DNA of 64,000 bases from contig NZ_FRBW01000005.1 of the NCBI RefSeq assembly GCF_900142725.1, positions 62,001 to 126,000 of the forward strand, in the 5' to 3' direction. The notes beneath the pieces were generated by a model. The model saw only the letters and a list, made by a program, of their open reading frames with translations. It had not been told where the DNA came from and did not search any database. Origin of the DNA: Roseibium suaedae (GTDB lineage Bacteria > Pseudomonadota > Alphaproteobacteria > Rhizobiales > Stappiaceae). Every line of letters begins with the position of its first letter. Positions within the stretch are counted from its first letter, which is position 1. Positions 45,276-57,211 of the stretch are shown piece after piece. The position numbers and the translations under genes are program-made.

Positions 45276-46784
45276 TCAGCCGACGGTCTGATCCACCGGA
45301 TCGCTCAGATCCAGCCAGATGGTCTTCAGCTGGGTGTATTGATCGTGGGCGTGGATCGAGTTGTCGCGGCCGCCGAAACCGGACTGCTTGTAGCCACCGA
45401 ACGGGGTCGAGATATCGCCTTCCCCGAAGCTGTTGACGGTGACGGTTCCCGCCCGCAGCGCACGCGCACCACGGATGGCCCGCTTGACGTTGCTGGTGAA
45501 AATCGACGCCGCAAGGCCGTATTCGGTGTCATTGGCAACGGCAATTGCCTCTTCGAAGGAAGAGACGGTGATCACGGTCAGGATCGGACCGAAGATCTCT
45601 TCCTTGGCGAGCAGGTGATTGTTGCCCGGGACATCGACGATGGTCGGCTCGACGAAAGCCCCTTCGACGGTCTTGCCGCCGAGGATGACCTTGCCGCCAT
45701 CCACCTTCTCGAGATAGCTGCTGACCTTGTCGAAATGAGACTTCGACACGAGCGCTCCGACGCGGATGGACGGATCCAGCGGATCGCCGACATTCCATTC
45801 CCGCGCATGAGCCATGACACGCTCCAGCAGCGCGTCCTTGACGTCCTTGTGGACGATCAGACGCGATGCGGCAGAGCAGTTCTCGCCCATGTTCCAGAAG
45901 GCGCCATTCACGACATGAGCAGCCGTCACGTCCAGGTCCTCGGCATCATCCATGACAATGCAGGGGTTCTTGCCGCCCATTTCCAGGACCACTTCCTTGA
46001 GATTGGTCTCGGAAGAATAGTTGAGAAACCGGCGGCCGGTTGCCGTGGAACCGGTGAAGGACACCATGTCAACGTCCGGATGGCGGCCAAGAGGTTCGCC
46101 CACCTTGGAGCCGCTGCCAGTGACGATATTGAGCACGCCGTCCGGAAGGCCTGCCTGGGAGGCAAGCTCGGCAACACGCAGCGCCGTCAACGTGGTTTCT
46201 GCGGCGGGCTTGATCACCAGGGAGCAGCCAGCAGCCAGCGAAGGACCGATCTTCCAGGCCAGCATCAGCAGCGGGAAGTTCCAGGGCAGAACCAGACCGA
46301 CGACACCGACCGGCTCACGCACGATCATGGCAATGTGGTTGTCGGAAGCGGGGGCGACCTGATCGTAGATCTTGTCGATCAGTTCGGCATGCCATTTGAT
46401 GCAGTGAATGGTCTCCGGAACGTCGACGGTTTCACAGTCATAGATGGTCTTGCCGGAATCGATGCTTTCCAGAACCGCCAGTTCGCGGCTGTTGCGCTCC
46501 AGCAGCTTGCAGAAACGGATGAGGACTTCCTTGCGCTCACCCGGGTGCAACCTGGACCAGCGGCCATCTTCAAATGCCTCGCGGGCCTTCTCGACCGCCA
46601 GATCGACATCCTCCGGGCCGCAGGCCGCAATTGTGGTCAGAACCTTGCCGGTGGCCGGGTTGGTCGTCTCGAACGTGTCGCCGGACATGGCGGGACGGAA
46701 CCGTCCATCGATGAAGGCGTTCTGCGGCAGCACCAGGCTGGCCGCGATCGCTTCATATTCTTCGCGGGTCAAAAGATCGGACAT
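45276..46784 (-). CDS. NAD(P)-dependent aldehyde dehydrogenase, PuuC-like
   Basis: 502 residues. Catalytic cysteine is in AFWNMGENCSAASR, the general-base glutamate in VVLEMGGKNP, and the NAD loop is SFTGSTATGRRF. The end TPFGGYKQSGFGGRDNSIHA and the WLDLSD tail are typical of the PuuC/4-aminobutyraldehyde branch. It would oxidise an amino- or oxo-acid semialdehyde. AGGAAACTGAACC precedes the ATG, three bases after the DHDPS-family gene. Confidence 0.92.
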   Translation of the reverse strand: MSDLLTREEYEAIAASLVLPQNAFIDGRFRPAMSGDTFETTNPATGKVLTTIAACGPEDVDLAVEKAREAFEDGRWSRLHPGERKEVLIRFCKLLERNSRELAVLESIDSGKTIYDCETVDVPETIHCIKWHAELIDKIYDQVAPASDNHIAMIVREPVGVVGLVLPWNFPLLMLAWKIGPSLAAGCSLVIKPAAETTLTALRVAELASQAGLPDGVLNIVTGSGSKVGEPLGRHPDVDMVSFTGSTATGRRFLNYSSETNLKEVVLEMGGKNPCIVMDDAEDLDVTAAHVVNGAFWNMGENCSAASRLIVHKDVKDALLERVMAHAREWNVGDPLDPSIRVGALVSKSHFDKVSSYLEKVDGGKVILGGKTVEGAFVEPTIVDVPGNNHLLAKEEIFGPILTVITVSSFEEAIAVANDTEYGLAASIFTSNVKRAIRGARALRAGTVTVNSFGEGDISTPFGGYKQSGFGGRDNSIHAHDQYTQLKTIWLDLSDPVDQTVG

Positions 46785-46787
46785 GGT

Positions 46788-47705
46788 TCAGTTTCCTGCC
46801 TTGATCGCTGAAATGGTCGTCTTGAGCGTGCGGATGACCTGCTCAAGCTCGCGTTTTTCGTCTTTGTTGAGGCCCTTGAGCGGCGGACGGAGCGGACCGG
46901 TGCGCAGACCCGTCACTTCAACCCCGTGCTTGACGCACTGAATGAACTTGCCGCCCTGTTCCAGTACGCGCATGAGCGGCATCATGGCCGACATGATCCG
47001 GCGGCCCTTGGCAAAATCACCGTTGAGAACGCAGGTCTCATAGAGATAGACATGCTCTTCCGGCAGGAAGTTCGAGCCAGCGCAGATCCAGCTCCGTGCG
47101 CCCCAGGCAAAGAACTCGAGTGCCTGATCGTCCATGCCGCAGGACATCTGAATGTGCGGATAGTCACGGGCGAGCAGATGGACCCGGTTAATATCGCCGG
47201 AGCTTTCCTTGATGCCGATGACATTGCGCGACTTGCCGACCCGGTTCAGGAACTCCACGCCCATCTCCACGCCCATACGGCCCGGATAGTTGTAGAGGAT
47301 GATCGGCAGGTCGGCGGCCCGGTCGATGGCCAGCGCGTTCAGCGCATTTTCCTGTTCCGTGGGAACGGAATAAGGCGGCGTGCCAAGCAGAAGGCCGCTC
47401 GCCCCCAACTCCTTCGCCCCTTGGGCAAGCGCAATGGAATCCGGCGTACGCATAGCCCCTGTGCCGATGAAAAGCGGCAGACGGCCATTCAGCCGTTCAT
47501 GGGTGAACTTGGCAAGGGCAAGCCGCTCCTCGACCGTCTGCGCATAGTTTTCGCCCGTGGAGCCGCCGGAGATGAGACCATGGACGCCGGAGCTGACCAG
47601 ATGCTCGATCAGGTCGGACAGAGCATCCAGGTCAAACTCACCAGCGTTGGTCATGGGTGTGACGACGGGGGTATAAATACCCTCCAATTTGAACCGAGGT
47701 GACAT
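46788..47705 (-). CDS. Dihydrodipicolinate synthase/N-acetylneuraminate lyase family protein
   Basis: 305 residues, a class I (Schiff-base) TIM barrel: the tyrosine in ILYNYPGRMGVEMG and the lysine in NVIGIKESSGDIN are the catalytic pair, and GGSTGENYAQTVEER is the family glycine/threonine loop. It is not biosynthetic DapA by context: it sits between a TRAP transporter and an aldehyde dehydrogenase. Relatives cleave 2-oxo-aldols or dehydrate and deaminate hydroxy-pyrroline carboxylates, giving semialdehydes. The exact reaction is unknown. Confidence 0.88.
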   Translation of the reverse strand: MSPRFKLEGIYTPVVTPMTNAGEFDLDALSDLIEHLVSSGVHGLISGGSTGENYAQTVEERLALAKFTHERLNGRLPLFIGTGAMRTPDSIALAQGAKELGASGLLLGTPPYSVPTEQENALNALAIDRAADLPIILYNYPGRMGVEMGVEFLNRVGKSRNVIGIKESSGDINRVHLLARDYPHIQMSCGMDDQALEFFAWGARSWICAGSNFLPEEHVYLYETCVLNGDFAKGRRIMSAMMPLMRVLEQGGKFIQCVKHGVEVTGLRTGPLRPPLKGLNKDEKRELEQVIRTLKTTISAIKAGN

Positions 47706-47806
47706 GTCTCGTGTCTCGCTGTTGAAATGTATTCTTGTCTTGGGAGGCCCGGCGGGCTGCCCCGCCCCTGCGGGATCAACCGGCCGGGCGTCTTGTCATC
47801 ACCCGG

Positions 47807-49102
47807 CTACATGAACCCCAGTAGACGCGGGAGGAACAGCGCCAGCGGAGACCAGTAGGTCGTGACCAGCATCACCGGGAAAGCGGCGAAGACCATGAAG
47901 TAGAGCGCCGGTCCGATCACCTGGGACATGCCGACCTTACCGACCCGGCAAGCCATGAACAGGATCGGTGCCATGGGTGGGCTGTTTGCACCGATCACCA
48001 CGCTGGTGCCGATGATGGCCGCGAAGTGGATCGGATCAACGCCAATCTTCGCCATGACCGGAACCATCAGCGGGCTCAGGATGGCAATGACACTGACGTC
48101 ATCCATGATCATGCCAACCAGGATCAGGAAGATGTTGACCATCAGCAGGATCAGGATCGGGCTCTTGAACGTGTCCAGGAGAATGTCGGTCAGCTCCTGA
48201 GGCACGCGCTCCAGGGTGAAGATACGGCTGGCGACGAAGGAGAAGACCAGGATCACCATGATCACACCCGTCGTGGTCGCTGCATCAATCACAGCCCGAG
48301 CGATCTTGGCCATGTCCAGCTCGCGGTAGACGAAGAGACCGACCGGAACCGCATAGACGAAGGCAACCGCTGCCGCTTCCGTCGGTGTGAAGACACCGCC
48401 ATAGATACCACCGAGAATGATCACGGGCAGCATCAGGGCCGGAATGGCATAGAACCCCGTCTTGCCGGTTTCCCGCATACGCTCGCCAAGCGGCATCTTT
48501 TCATCATTGCCACCAAGATGGCGGCGCACATGGATGGAGTTCAGGATGGCCAGCAGGATCATCAGCAGGATGCCCGGGCCGATTGTTGCCAGAAAGCAGG
48601 CAGCAACCGACTGACGAGTGACCACGGCGTAGAGGATCATCGTAATGCTTGGCGGGATCAGAAGGCCAAGCAGAGAGGACACCCCGAGCAGCGCACTGGT
48701 GTAGCCCCGATTGTAGCCATGCCGTTCCATCGGTTCGATCATGATCGACCCGATCGAGGCGACCGCTGCAGACGCCGTTCCGGAGATCGCGCCGAAAACA
48801 CCGCAGGCCACCACCATGGAAGTGCCCATGCCACTGCGCGACTTGCCCACCAGCGCCTCGACGAAGGCCACCAGCCGGTGAGCGATGCCACCGGATTGCA
48901 TCAGATAACCGGTCATCACGAACAGCGGCAGCGCAACGAGAATGACCGAGTTTACCGACCAGAAGCCGGTCGTCATGAGAGAGGAAATGTCCACGTCATA
49001 GAGAATGGACAGGATCAGGGTCATCGCGGCGAAGGAAAACACGACGGGAACGCCGAGCATCATCAGCACAACAACAGCAACAATGGCGAGCAAAGCACCC
49101 AT
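47807..49102 (-). CDS. dctM: TRAP transporter large permease, DctM type
   Basis: 431 residues, about 12 membrane segments. Typical DctM stretches are FSAVTASAAVASIGSIMIEP-like GTASAAVASIGSIMIEPMER, GVSSLLGLLIPPSITMILYA and GGVFTPTEAAAVAFVYA. It is the ion-driven permease of a TRAP system with the small and binding subunits encoded just upstream. Confidence 0.94.
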   Translation of the reverse strand: MGALLAIVAVVVLMMLGVPVVFSFAAMTLILSILYDVDISSLMTTGFWSVNSVILVALPLFVMTGYLMQSGGIAHRLVAFVEALVGKSRSGMGTSMVVACGVFGAISGTASAAVASIGSIMIEPMERHGYNRGYTSALLGVSSLLGLLIPPSITMILYAVVTRQSVAACFLATIGPGILLMILLAILNSIHVRRHLGGNDEKMPLGERMRETGKTGFYAIPALMLPVIILGGIYGGVFTPTEAAAVAFVYAVPVGLFVYRELDMAKIARAVIDAATTTGVIMVILVFSFVASRIFTLERVPQELTDILLDTFKSPILILLMVNIFLILVGMIMDDVSVIAILSPLMVPVMAKIGVDPIHFAAIIGTSVVIGANSPPMAPILFMACRVGKVGMSQVIGPALYFMVFAAFPVMLVTTYWSPLALFLPRLLGFM

Positions 49103-49108
49103 CTTACA

Positions 49109-49630
49109 TTACTCCACGTCAACAGGTGCAGACTTCGCGGACGCACCCAGACCCTTGATCTCAAGGAAAAGGTCACGAACGAGATAGATCACGAAGAAGA
49201 TCGATGCGACGAAGAGGCTCGACTGGGAGACAACCCACGGCACAGCAAAGACAGGCGTCGACTGGCCCTTCTGGAAGCCCCAGGCGGCAAGATCATAGGT
49301 CCAGGTCACGACCATCAGCGCGACACAGAGTGAAATCAGCGTCGACAGGATCGCGGCCCAGCGATGCACGCGCGGGCTTCTCGTGATCACATTCACGAAG
49401 TCTGCGGCAAGATGGGACCGGTCACGCGACGCCATCACGGCGCCGAGCATGTAGAACCACATCACTGCCAGAAGCATTACTTCCTCGAGACCGAAGATCG
49501 GCTTGCCGAGGATTGCGCGGGAAAAAACCCCGACCACCATAATGAGCGCAACCGCAAGGCCCGACAGGATTATGATGGGTTGAAAGAGTGTCACGACCAT
49601 CCGGTCGATGGTTTTCAGAATAAACAACAT
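49109..49630 (-). CDS. dctQ: TRAP transporter small permease, DctQ type
   Basis: 173 residues with four membrane segments and the DctQ pattern RAILGKPIFGLEEVMLLAVM. GGGGAGGCT lies directly before the ATG. It is six bases before dctM and 65 bases after dctP. Confidence 0.92.
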   Translation of the reverse strand: MLFILKTIDRMVVTLFQPIIILSGLAVALIMVVGVFSRAILGKPIFGLEEVMLLAVMWFYMLGAVMASRDRSHLAADFVNVITRSPRVHRWAAILSTLISLCVALMVVTWTYDLAAWGFQKGQSTPVFAVPWVVSQSSLFVASIFFVIYLVRDLFLEIKGLGASAKSAPVDVE

Positions 49631-49658
49631 AGCCTCCCCGTGTTGCCGAATATGAACC

Positions 49659-49683
49659 CGGCCGGGTGATGATCACCCGGCCG
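49659..49683 (-). repeat. Strong hairpin between dctP and dctQ
   Basis: CGGCCGGGTGAT and ATCACCCGGCCG are perfect inverted repeats around a single G. The position directly after the binding-protein gene suggests an mRNA-stabilising or partial-termination element that keeps dctP expression above that of the permease. Confidence 0.6.
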
Positions 49684-49695
49684 AAATCTATGCGG

Positions 49696-50712
49696 TCACT
49701 TCGGGAGGGATGCGTTCTCGCGCACCTTGTTCATGATGTCTGCGCCGAGCTTCTCTTCAATTTGCGGCCAGACAGTTGCGCGGACTTCGTTGATCCAGGC
49801 GAGCTTCTGCTCGGCAGACGGCACGATGTATTCCATGCCGGCTTCCTTGGCCGCGGCGATCCACTTGTCGTCTTCGGACTTGGCGTCCTTGAACTGCTTG
49901 TCGATGATTGCCTGAGCCGTGGAGCTGATGATCTCACGATCCTCTTCATCCATCTTTTGCCAGGTTCCGCCGTTCATCAGCAGAGCATAAGACGAAAAAT
50001 TGTGAGAGGACTGGACGAAGTAGTCCAGCTGATCTCGGAAATATTCGTAGTCCCAATAGATCACGTTGGAGGAGTCGCCCTCGACAACGCCGACCTGCAG
50101 AGCCGTATAGACTTCCGCCCAATCAATCGGGGTCGCTTCGAAGCCCATGGCCTGAATGGTCTGCGGCAGCGGGAAGATTGGCTGAGAACGGACCTTCATG
50201 CCGCCAGCTTCTTCCTTGCTCAGCGCATAACGGCCCTTGGTCGCGATGCCGCCGAAACCTTCCGGATAGGGGCCAAAGTACTTCAGGCCCATGTCGGTAT
50301 AGACCGGCTCGACAACTTCACGCAGCCAGCCGTCCTTGCCATAGGAGCGGATAGCGTCGTCCCAGTCGAGAACCAGATAGGGGATGTAATTGACACCGAC
50401 GCGCTCGTCATAGGACGTCTGCGGCCAGGTGATCATCATGTGAACATTGCCCTTCACCAGCTGGTCGAACAGTTCCTGCTGGCCACCCAGTTCGCCCTGA
50501 TAGAACACGTTCACCTTCATGCGGCCGCCAGACTTCTCCTCGATCTGGGCAGCCCAGTCCTGCATGGACTTGCCGAGCGGAGAGTCACGGTCTCCGGCTT
50601 CGGAAGTCAGGACGAGTTTGTATTCCTGATCACTCGCCATGGCAGAACCCGGCAGGGCAGCAAGGGTAACCCCAACAATTGCAGTAGAAATTCCTTTTGC
50701 AATCCAGTCCAT
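49696..50712 (-). CDS. dctP: TRAP transporter binding protein, DctP type
   Basis: 338 residues from the ATG at 50712 with AGGGG upstream. The signal peptide MDWIAKGISTAIVGVTLAAL is cut after AMA. The mature part shows GDRDSPLGKSMQDWA and the DctP region YALSKEEAGGMKVRSQPIF with the carboxylate-binding arginine (RSQ). The family binds organic acids in the periplasm; in this branch amino-acid-like or sulfonate ligands also occur. Ligand unknown. Confidence 0.92.
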   Translation of the reverse strand: MDWIAKGISTAIVGVTLAALPGSAMASDQEYKLVLTSEAGDRDSPLGKSMQDWAAQIEEKSGGRMKVNVFYQGELGGQQELFDQLVKGNVHMMITWPQTSYDERVGVNYIPYLVLDWDDAIRSYGKDGWLREVVEPVYTDMGLKYFGPYPEGFGGIATKGRYALSKEEAGGMKVRSQPIFPLPQTIQAMGFEATPIDWAEVYTALQVGVVEGDSSNVIYWDYEYFRDQLDYFVQSSHNFSSYALLMNGGTWQKMDEEDREIISSTAQAIIDKQFKDAKSEDDKWIAAAKEAGMEYIVPSAEQKLAWINEVRATVWPQIEEKLGADIMNKVRENASLPK

Positions 50713-50785
50713 GATTTTTCCCCTCATTATGTGAGTTATCTAGCGATATTCCGCCAGTAATCATGGGTGCGCAAACGAGATTATT

Positions 50786-50818
50786 GTGGTGTAAAGCAAA
50801 AGAAAATACTTATACCAC
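50786..50818. promoter_or_regulatory. Inverted repeat upstream of dctP
   Basis: GTGGTGTAA at 50786 and TTATACCAC ending at 50818 match as an inverted repeat at eight of nine bases, about 75 bases before dctP in an AT-rich stretch. It is a candidate operator for the LysR or GntR proteins of the region. Confidence 0.45.
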
Positions 50819-50982
50819 CTAGATTCTGGAAGTTTCAAATTTTTCAATTACATAGAAACCAAATATCCATGACGCAGGTGCAGCAAAATGCCCGGGCAGC
50901 AGGACGCAACGTCATCTCAAACGTCCAATTCATAACATGCTATGCAAATACGCGTTTTGGGCTCCGGCCTCATTTTTGAACA

Positions 50983-51010
50983 TGCCCACGCGACATAAGC
51001 CGCGCGGGCA
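50983..51010 (-). terminator. Hairpin after the KdgD-like gene
   Basis: TGCCCACGCG and CGCGCGGGCA pair over ten bases with one mismatch and an eight-base loop, 11 bases after the stop of the leftward KdgD-like gene. A short TTCAAAAAT follows rather than a U tract. Confidence 0.6.
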
Positions 51011-51021
51011 AGAAGTCAGGC

Positions 51022-53201
<2,180 letters not shown>

Positions 53202-53293
53202 TCTCGCATTCCTCGAAACTGGAAAGAGGAGGCAGGACGAGGCGATGCCCCGCCCTGCCGGTCAGGCGCTCGATGGGGACGCGCCTTGGGAGG

Positions 53294-54931
53294 TCAATTG
53301 GCCGGGACGTAGTCGAAATCCCGGTCGCGTTGCGATGCCTCAGCCTCCCGCTTGTCCGCAGGGCCATAGCCGCCGCCGCCAGGAAGCTGGAGGATCAGAC
53401 GGCGGCCGGCAGGAACATGCTGCCGTCCTTTCGAGGCAAGGCGCTGACCGTCATCAAGCAGAACCGCGCCAGCAGCGCCGTTCTCACCGCCTTCCCGGCC
53501 ACGGGGCGGATGATCGACCCGGTCGAACATGGCGTTGAAATGCATCTCATGACCTGGGGCCGGAGAGATCTCGACGACCTGACCAAGGCCACCACGGAAT
53601 TGTCCCGCACCGCCCGAGCCATCCCGCAGCTCCTTGCGCCAGAAAATCACCGGCCCGACATGTTCGGTCGCCTCGATGGACATGGAATGCACGCCGCTCG
53701 GAAACGCCGTAGCGCTCAAACCGTCGAGGCTGGACCGCGCACCGGCCCCGCCACTGTTGAAGAGCAGAACTTCCGCGCGCTGGCCGCCATCAGCCGGAGC
53801 ACCCTCTCCTTGAAGCGGACGCACGCTGACGTGAAGGTTCCAGAGGGCCCCTGCCCCTTCCGCCGGCACCTTGCCCGGCAGCATCTTGTGAACCGCACCC
53901 AGCACGGCATCAGGCACGAGATGACCCAGCACATGCCGGACAGACACCGGCGCCGGATGCTTGGCATTCAGAATGCAGTTTTCCGGCGCAATGACGCGGA
54001 ACGGCAGAAGGGATGCATGGTTATTAGGAATTTCCGGCGCGATCGAACATTTCATGCCGTAGCAGGCATAGGCTGCCGAGTAGATGATCGGGCAATTGAT
54101 GCCCTTCGGGCTTGGCGGCGACGTACCATCGAAATCCGCAAGGATGTGATCCACCCCGACATCAAGGCGCACGGAGATGTCGATTGGGGAGCCATAGCCA
54201 TCCACCCGCATGACATTCGAATAGGAGCCCTTCGGCAAAGCCGCGATCCGTTCGATCGTCGCATCGTAGCTGCGCTTGAAGATGAATTCACCGAGCTCTT
54301 CCAGATCGTCGAGTTCGAACTCCTCCATCATGTCCATCAGGCGGCGATGGCCGATCTCGTTGCAGGCAGCAAGCGAGTAGACGTCTCCGACAACCTGATG
54401 GCTCTCGCGAACATTGTTATGCAGAATGTTCACGAGGTCCTTGTTGACCGTTCCCCGCTCGGCGAACTTCATGATCGGAACGAAGATGCCTTCTTCATAG
54501 ACTTCGTTGGCATCCGGCCCGAAGCCACGCCCACCGACATCCACCACATGGGCGGTACAGGCGAAATAGCCGACAAGCGCACCATTCTTGAAGCTGGGCG
54601 AGACGACCGTGAAGTCGTGAAGGTGGCCAGTTCCCTTCCAGGGATCGTTGGTGATGTAGACATCGCCTTCGAAAATGTTCTCCGGTCCGATGTCACGGAT
54701 GAAGTGGCCGACGGCTTCCGCCATGGCGTTCACGTGACCTGGCGTGCCGGTAACTGCCTGGGCGATCATCTTGCCGCCCCGGTTGAAGACACCGGCGGAC
54801 AAGTCACCGGACTCGCGCACACTGGTGGAGAAGGCAGTCCGGATCAGGGTGACGGCTTGTTCTTCGACGACGGAGATCAGCCGGTTCCACATGATCTGCA
54901 TGTGGACGTCGGAAAGTGCGTTGGTTTTCAT
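53294..54931 (-). CDS. hyuB: Hydantoinase B/oxoprolinase family subunit
   Basis: 545 residues from the ATG at 54931 with GGAGGACACCC upstream. ERxAxT-type start region SVVEEQAVTLIRTAFSTSVR, then GDVYITNDPWKGTGHLHDFT and DFDGTSPPSPKGINCP are HyuB signatures. With HyuA it forms an ATP-dependent cyclic-amide hydrolase (N-methylhydantoinase, 5-oxoprolinase, caprolactamase, acetophenone carboxylase relatives). The C-terminal QLPGGGGYG is typical. The substrate cannot be read from sequence. Confidence 0.92.
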   Translation of the reverse strand: MKTNALSDVHMQIMWNRLISVVEEQAVTLIRTAFSTSVRESGDLSAGVFNRGGKMIAQAVTGTPGHVNAMAEAVGHFIRDIGPENIFEGDVYITNDPWKGTGHLHDFTVVSPSFKNGALVGYFACTAHVVDVGGRGFGPDANEVYEEGIFVPIMKFAERGTVNKDLVNILHNNVRESHQVVGDVYSLAACNEIGHRRLMDMMEEFELDDLEELGEFIFKRSYDATIERIAALPKGSYSNVMRVDGYGSPIDISVRLDVGVDHILADFDGTSPPSPKGINCPIIYSAAYACYGMKCSIAPEIPNNHASLLPFRVIAPENCILNAKHPAPVSVRHVLGHLVPDAVLGAVHKMLPGKVPAEGAGALWNLHVSVRPLQGEGAPADGGQRAEVLLFNSGGAGARSSLDGLSATAFPSGVHSMSIEATEHVGPVIFWRKELRDGSGGAGQFRGGLGQVVEISPAPGHEMHFNAMFDRVDHPPRGREGGENGAAGAVLLDDGQRLASKGRQHVPAGRRLILQLPGGGGYGPADKREAEASQRDRDFDYVPAN

Positions 54932-54945
54932 TGGGTGTCCTCCGT

Positions 54946-57036
54946 TCAAGCGGCCTGCTTGACGCGTACGAGAAGGCAGCCATCAACCTGCATGATGACT
55001 TCGCGGCTGGCGGTGATGATGGTCGAAGTTTCACGTTCAGTGATGACGGCAGGACCAGAGACAAAGTCCCCCGGCTTCATGTCGGCGCGTGCGACGATAG
55101 ATGCCTGCTGGAAACTTCCTTCCTGGACGTCGAAGATTTCGCGGGTTCCACTGACCTTGGCCTTGCCTGTCTTTTCCAGCGTGCCGATGCGCTCTGGCGG
55201 AGCGACCTTGGACGTGGCCCGAAGGGACCAGCTGACGATCTCGACATCCAGACCATCGATGACCCGGCCGAAGAAATGCTCGTACTGGGTATCGAACAGG
55301 GACCGGAACAGGTCACCATCCGCCGCCGAATAGTCCCGCACGTCGATGGTGACCGGCACTTCCCAGCCCTGGCCGACGTAGCGCATGTAAGCGGTGCATT
55401 CGAGATCCGGATCTGCATCGGGAGCGCCAGAGCGCACGAAGGATGTTGCTTCTGCGATCAGGTCAGAAATGGTCTGATTGATTGCACCGGCTTCAAACCG
55501 GCTCAGGCGGCTATAGGCACTGCGCACGCTTTCGAAGCCGAAGGGGGCCCGAAGGAAGCCGATGGCCGAACCGACGCCTGCTCCCGGCGGAATGATGAGG
55601 TCCGACATGCCGAGCTTTTCGCACAGCCGGGCCGCATGGATGGGCGCCGCGCCGCCGAAAGCGATCATGGTGAATTCTGAAAGTTCCTTGCCGTTTTCGA
55701 CCGCGTGCATGCGGGCGGCATTGCTCATGTTCTCGTCGACCACTTCGCTGAGGCCATAGGCAGCGGTCGAAACATCCGTTTCCAGCTTGGCCGCAAGATC
55801 CGTGTGCATCGCCTTGTCAGAGGCCGGCCGGTCAAGCTTCATCGCCCCGCCAGCAAATTCGTCCGCATCCAGACGGCCGAGAATGAGGTCGGCATCCGTG
55901 ACAGTCGGATTTTCGCCGCCGCGTCCATAGCAGGCAGGCCCCGGCTCAGATCCGGCACTGTGCGGGCCGACCCGGATCTGGCGCATGCTGTCGATGGTCG
56001 CAATGGAGCCGCCGCCTGCACCGATCTCGACCATTTCGATCACCGGAATGGAAATCGGCATGCCGCTGCCCTTCTTGAAGCGCCATGTGCGCGCCACTTC
56101 GAAGGTTTTGGAAGTCTTCGGCGCCTGGTTCTCGATCAGGCAGATCTTCGCCGTGGTGCCGCCCATGTCGTAGGACAGGACCTGGTCGAGGCCGTAGCTG
56201 CTGGCGATATGGGCCGCAAAGATTGCCCCGCCCGCCGGGCCGGATTCCAGCAAGCGGACAGGAAACTCGATCGCGCTTTCAACGCTGATGATGCCCCCAC
56301 CCGAGTGGATCATGAACACCGGGCAGCGCGTGCCTTCTTCCGTCAGGCGGCCAACCAGCCGGTTGAGATAGGAAGCCATCAGCGGCTTGACGAAAGCGTT
56401 GGCGCAAACCGTATTGAACCGCTGGAATTCGCGCATCTGCGGCGAGACTTCCGAGGAAATCGACACGGAAATCCCGGGTTTCAGAGCGAGCAGGCGATCC
56501 CGCACTGCCTTTTCATGAGCCCCGTTCAGGTAGGAATGAATGAATCCGATCGCGACGCTCTCATAACCCGCTTCGATGATCCGCTTGCACAGCGCATCCA
56601 CTTCAGCCAGATCCAGCGGCTTGAGCACAGACCCGTCCGCGCCGATCCGCTCATCCAGAACAAAGCGTTCGTTGCGCGGCACAAGCGGCGCCGGCAGCAC
56701 GATGTCCAGATCATATTGCTCGAACCGGCTTTCCGTGCGCATCTCGATGACATCGCGGAAGCCCTTGGTGGTGATGAAGGCGGTCCGGGCGCCGCGGCGT
56801 TCGATCAGGGCGTTGGTTGCGAGCGTTGTCCCGTGAATGATCGTGTCGATCTCGGACAGCGCCACGCCTGCCACTTCGGCCACCTGGCGGATCCCCTTGA
56901 CGATCGCGTTTTCCGGGAAGGAATAATCGGTGAGCACCTTGATTGAATGGAGCGTGATGCCGACCTCCATCGCAACGTCGGTGAAGGTGCCGCCGATATC
57001 GACACCGACCCTGATCTGCTTGCCATCTTTCGCCAT
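54946..57036 (-). CDS. hyuA: Hydantoinase A/oxoprolinase family subunit
   Basis: 696 residues from the ATG at 57036, placed just before the ATP-binding start IRVGVDIGGTFTDVAMEVG (ASKHA fold). Further signatures are HGTTLATNALIERRGARTA, DMGGTTAKICLIEN and GAGGGSIATID. It phosphorylates or activates the amide carbonyl using ATP. It lies 14 bases upstream of hyuB and follows the binding-protein gene of an amino-acid-type ABC importer after a 175-base gap with a strong hairpin. Confidence 0.93.
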   Translation of the reverse strand: MAKDGKQIRVGVDIGGTFTDVAMEVGITLHSIKVLTDYSFPENAIVKGIRQVAEVAGVALSEIDTIIHGTTLATNALIERRGARTAFITTKGFRDVIEMRTESRFEQYDLDIVLPAPLVPRNERFVLDERIGADGSVLKPLDLAEVDALCKRIIEAGYESVAIGFIHSYLNGAHEKAVRDRLLALKPGISVSISSEVSPQMREFQRFNTVCANAFVKPLMASYLNRLVGRLTEEGTRCPVFMIHSGGGIISVESAIEFPVRLLESGPAGGAIFAAHIASSYGLDQVLSYDMGGTTAKICLIENQAPKTSKTFEVARTWRFKKGSGMPISIPVIEMVEIGAGGGSIATIDSMRQIRVGPHSAGSEPGPACYGRGGENPTVTDADLILGRLDADEFAGGAMKLDRPASDKAMHTDLAAKLETDVSTAAYGLSEVVDENMSNAARMHAVENGKELSEFTMIAFGGAAPIHAARLCEKLGMSDLIIPPGAGVGSAIGFLRAPFGFESVRSAYSRLSRFEAGAINQTISDLIAEATSFVRSGAPDADPDLECTAYMRYVGQGWEVPVTIDVRDYSAADGDLFRSLFDTQYEHFFGRVIDGLDVEIVSWSLRATSKVAPPERIGTLEKTGKAKVSGTREIFDVQEGSFQQASIVARADMKPGDFVSGPAVITERETSTIITASREVIMQVDGCLLVRVKQAA

Positions 57037-57171
57037 TTTCTTGACTCTGCTCCGTAGTCGAACTTCCTGCCCGCACCGCCCCGGAGGACGTGTATTCGGC
57101 ATGCGGCGGGCGTTCCCCGCCCGCATTGCGTGGCGGAGGCAAAAGCTCTTCGATTGTTGATTTTCTGAGGG

Positions 57172-57204
57172 GCCCTGCGCAGCAACCTGAAGGCTGCGCA
57201 GGGC
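57172..57204 (-). repeat. Strong hairpin between binding-protein gene and hyuA
   Basis: GCCCTGCGCAGC and GCTGCGCAGGGC form a perfect 12-bp stem with a nine-base loop, seven bases after the binding-protein stop. The sequence after it on the minus strand (CCCCTCAGAAAATC) has no U tract. It could stabilise the upstream message or reduce read-through into hyuA. Confidence 0.6.
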
Positions 57205-57211
57205 TGTGACC

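Noticed and set aside
44958-46811. A 617-codon open frame antisense to the aldehyde dehydrogenase
   Set aside because: Shadow of a well-supported gene with intact catalytic Cys and Glu.
43785-47705. Complete hydroxyproline or putrescine pathway
   Set aside because: No epimerase/racemase, PuuA or PuuD genes are in the window, so only family-level calls are supported.
46788-47705. Biosynthetic dapA
   Set aside because: The gene sits in a catabolic transporter operon and lacks the lysine-biosynthesis neighbours expected.
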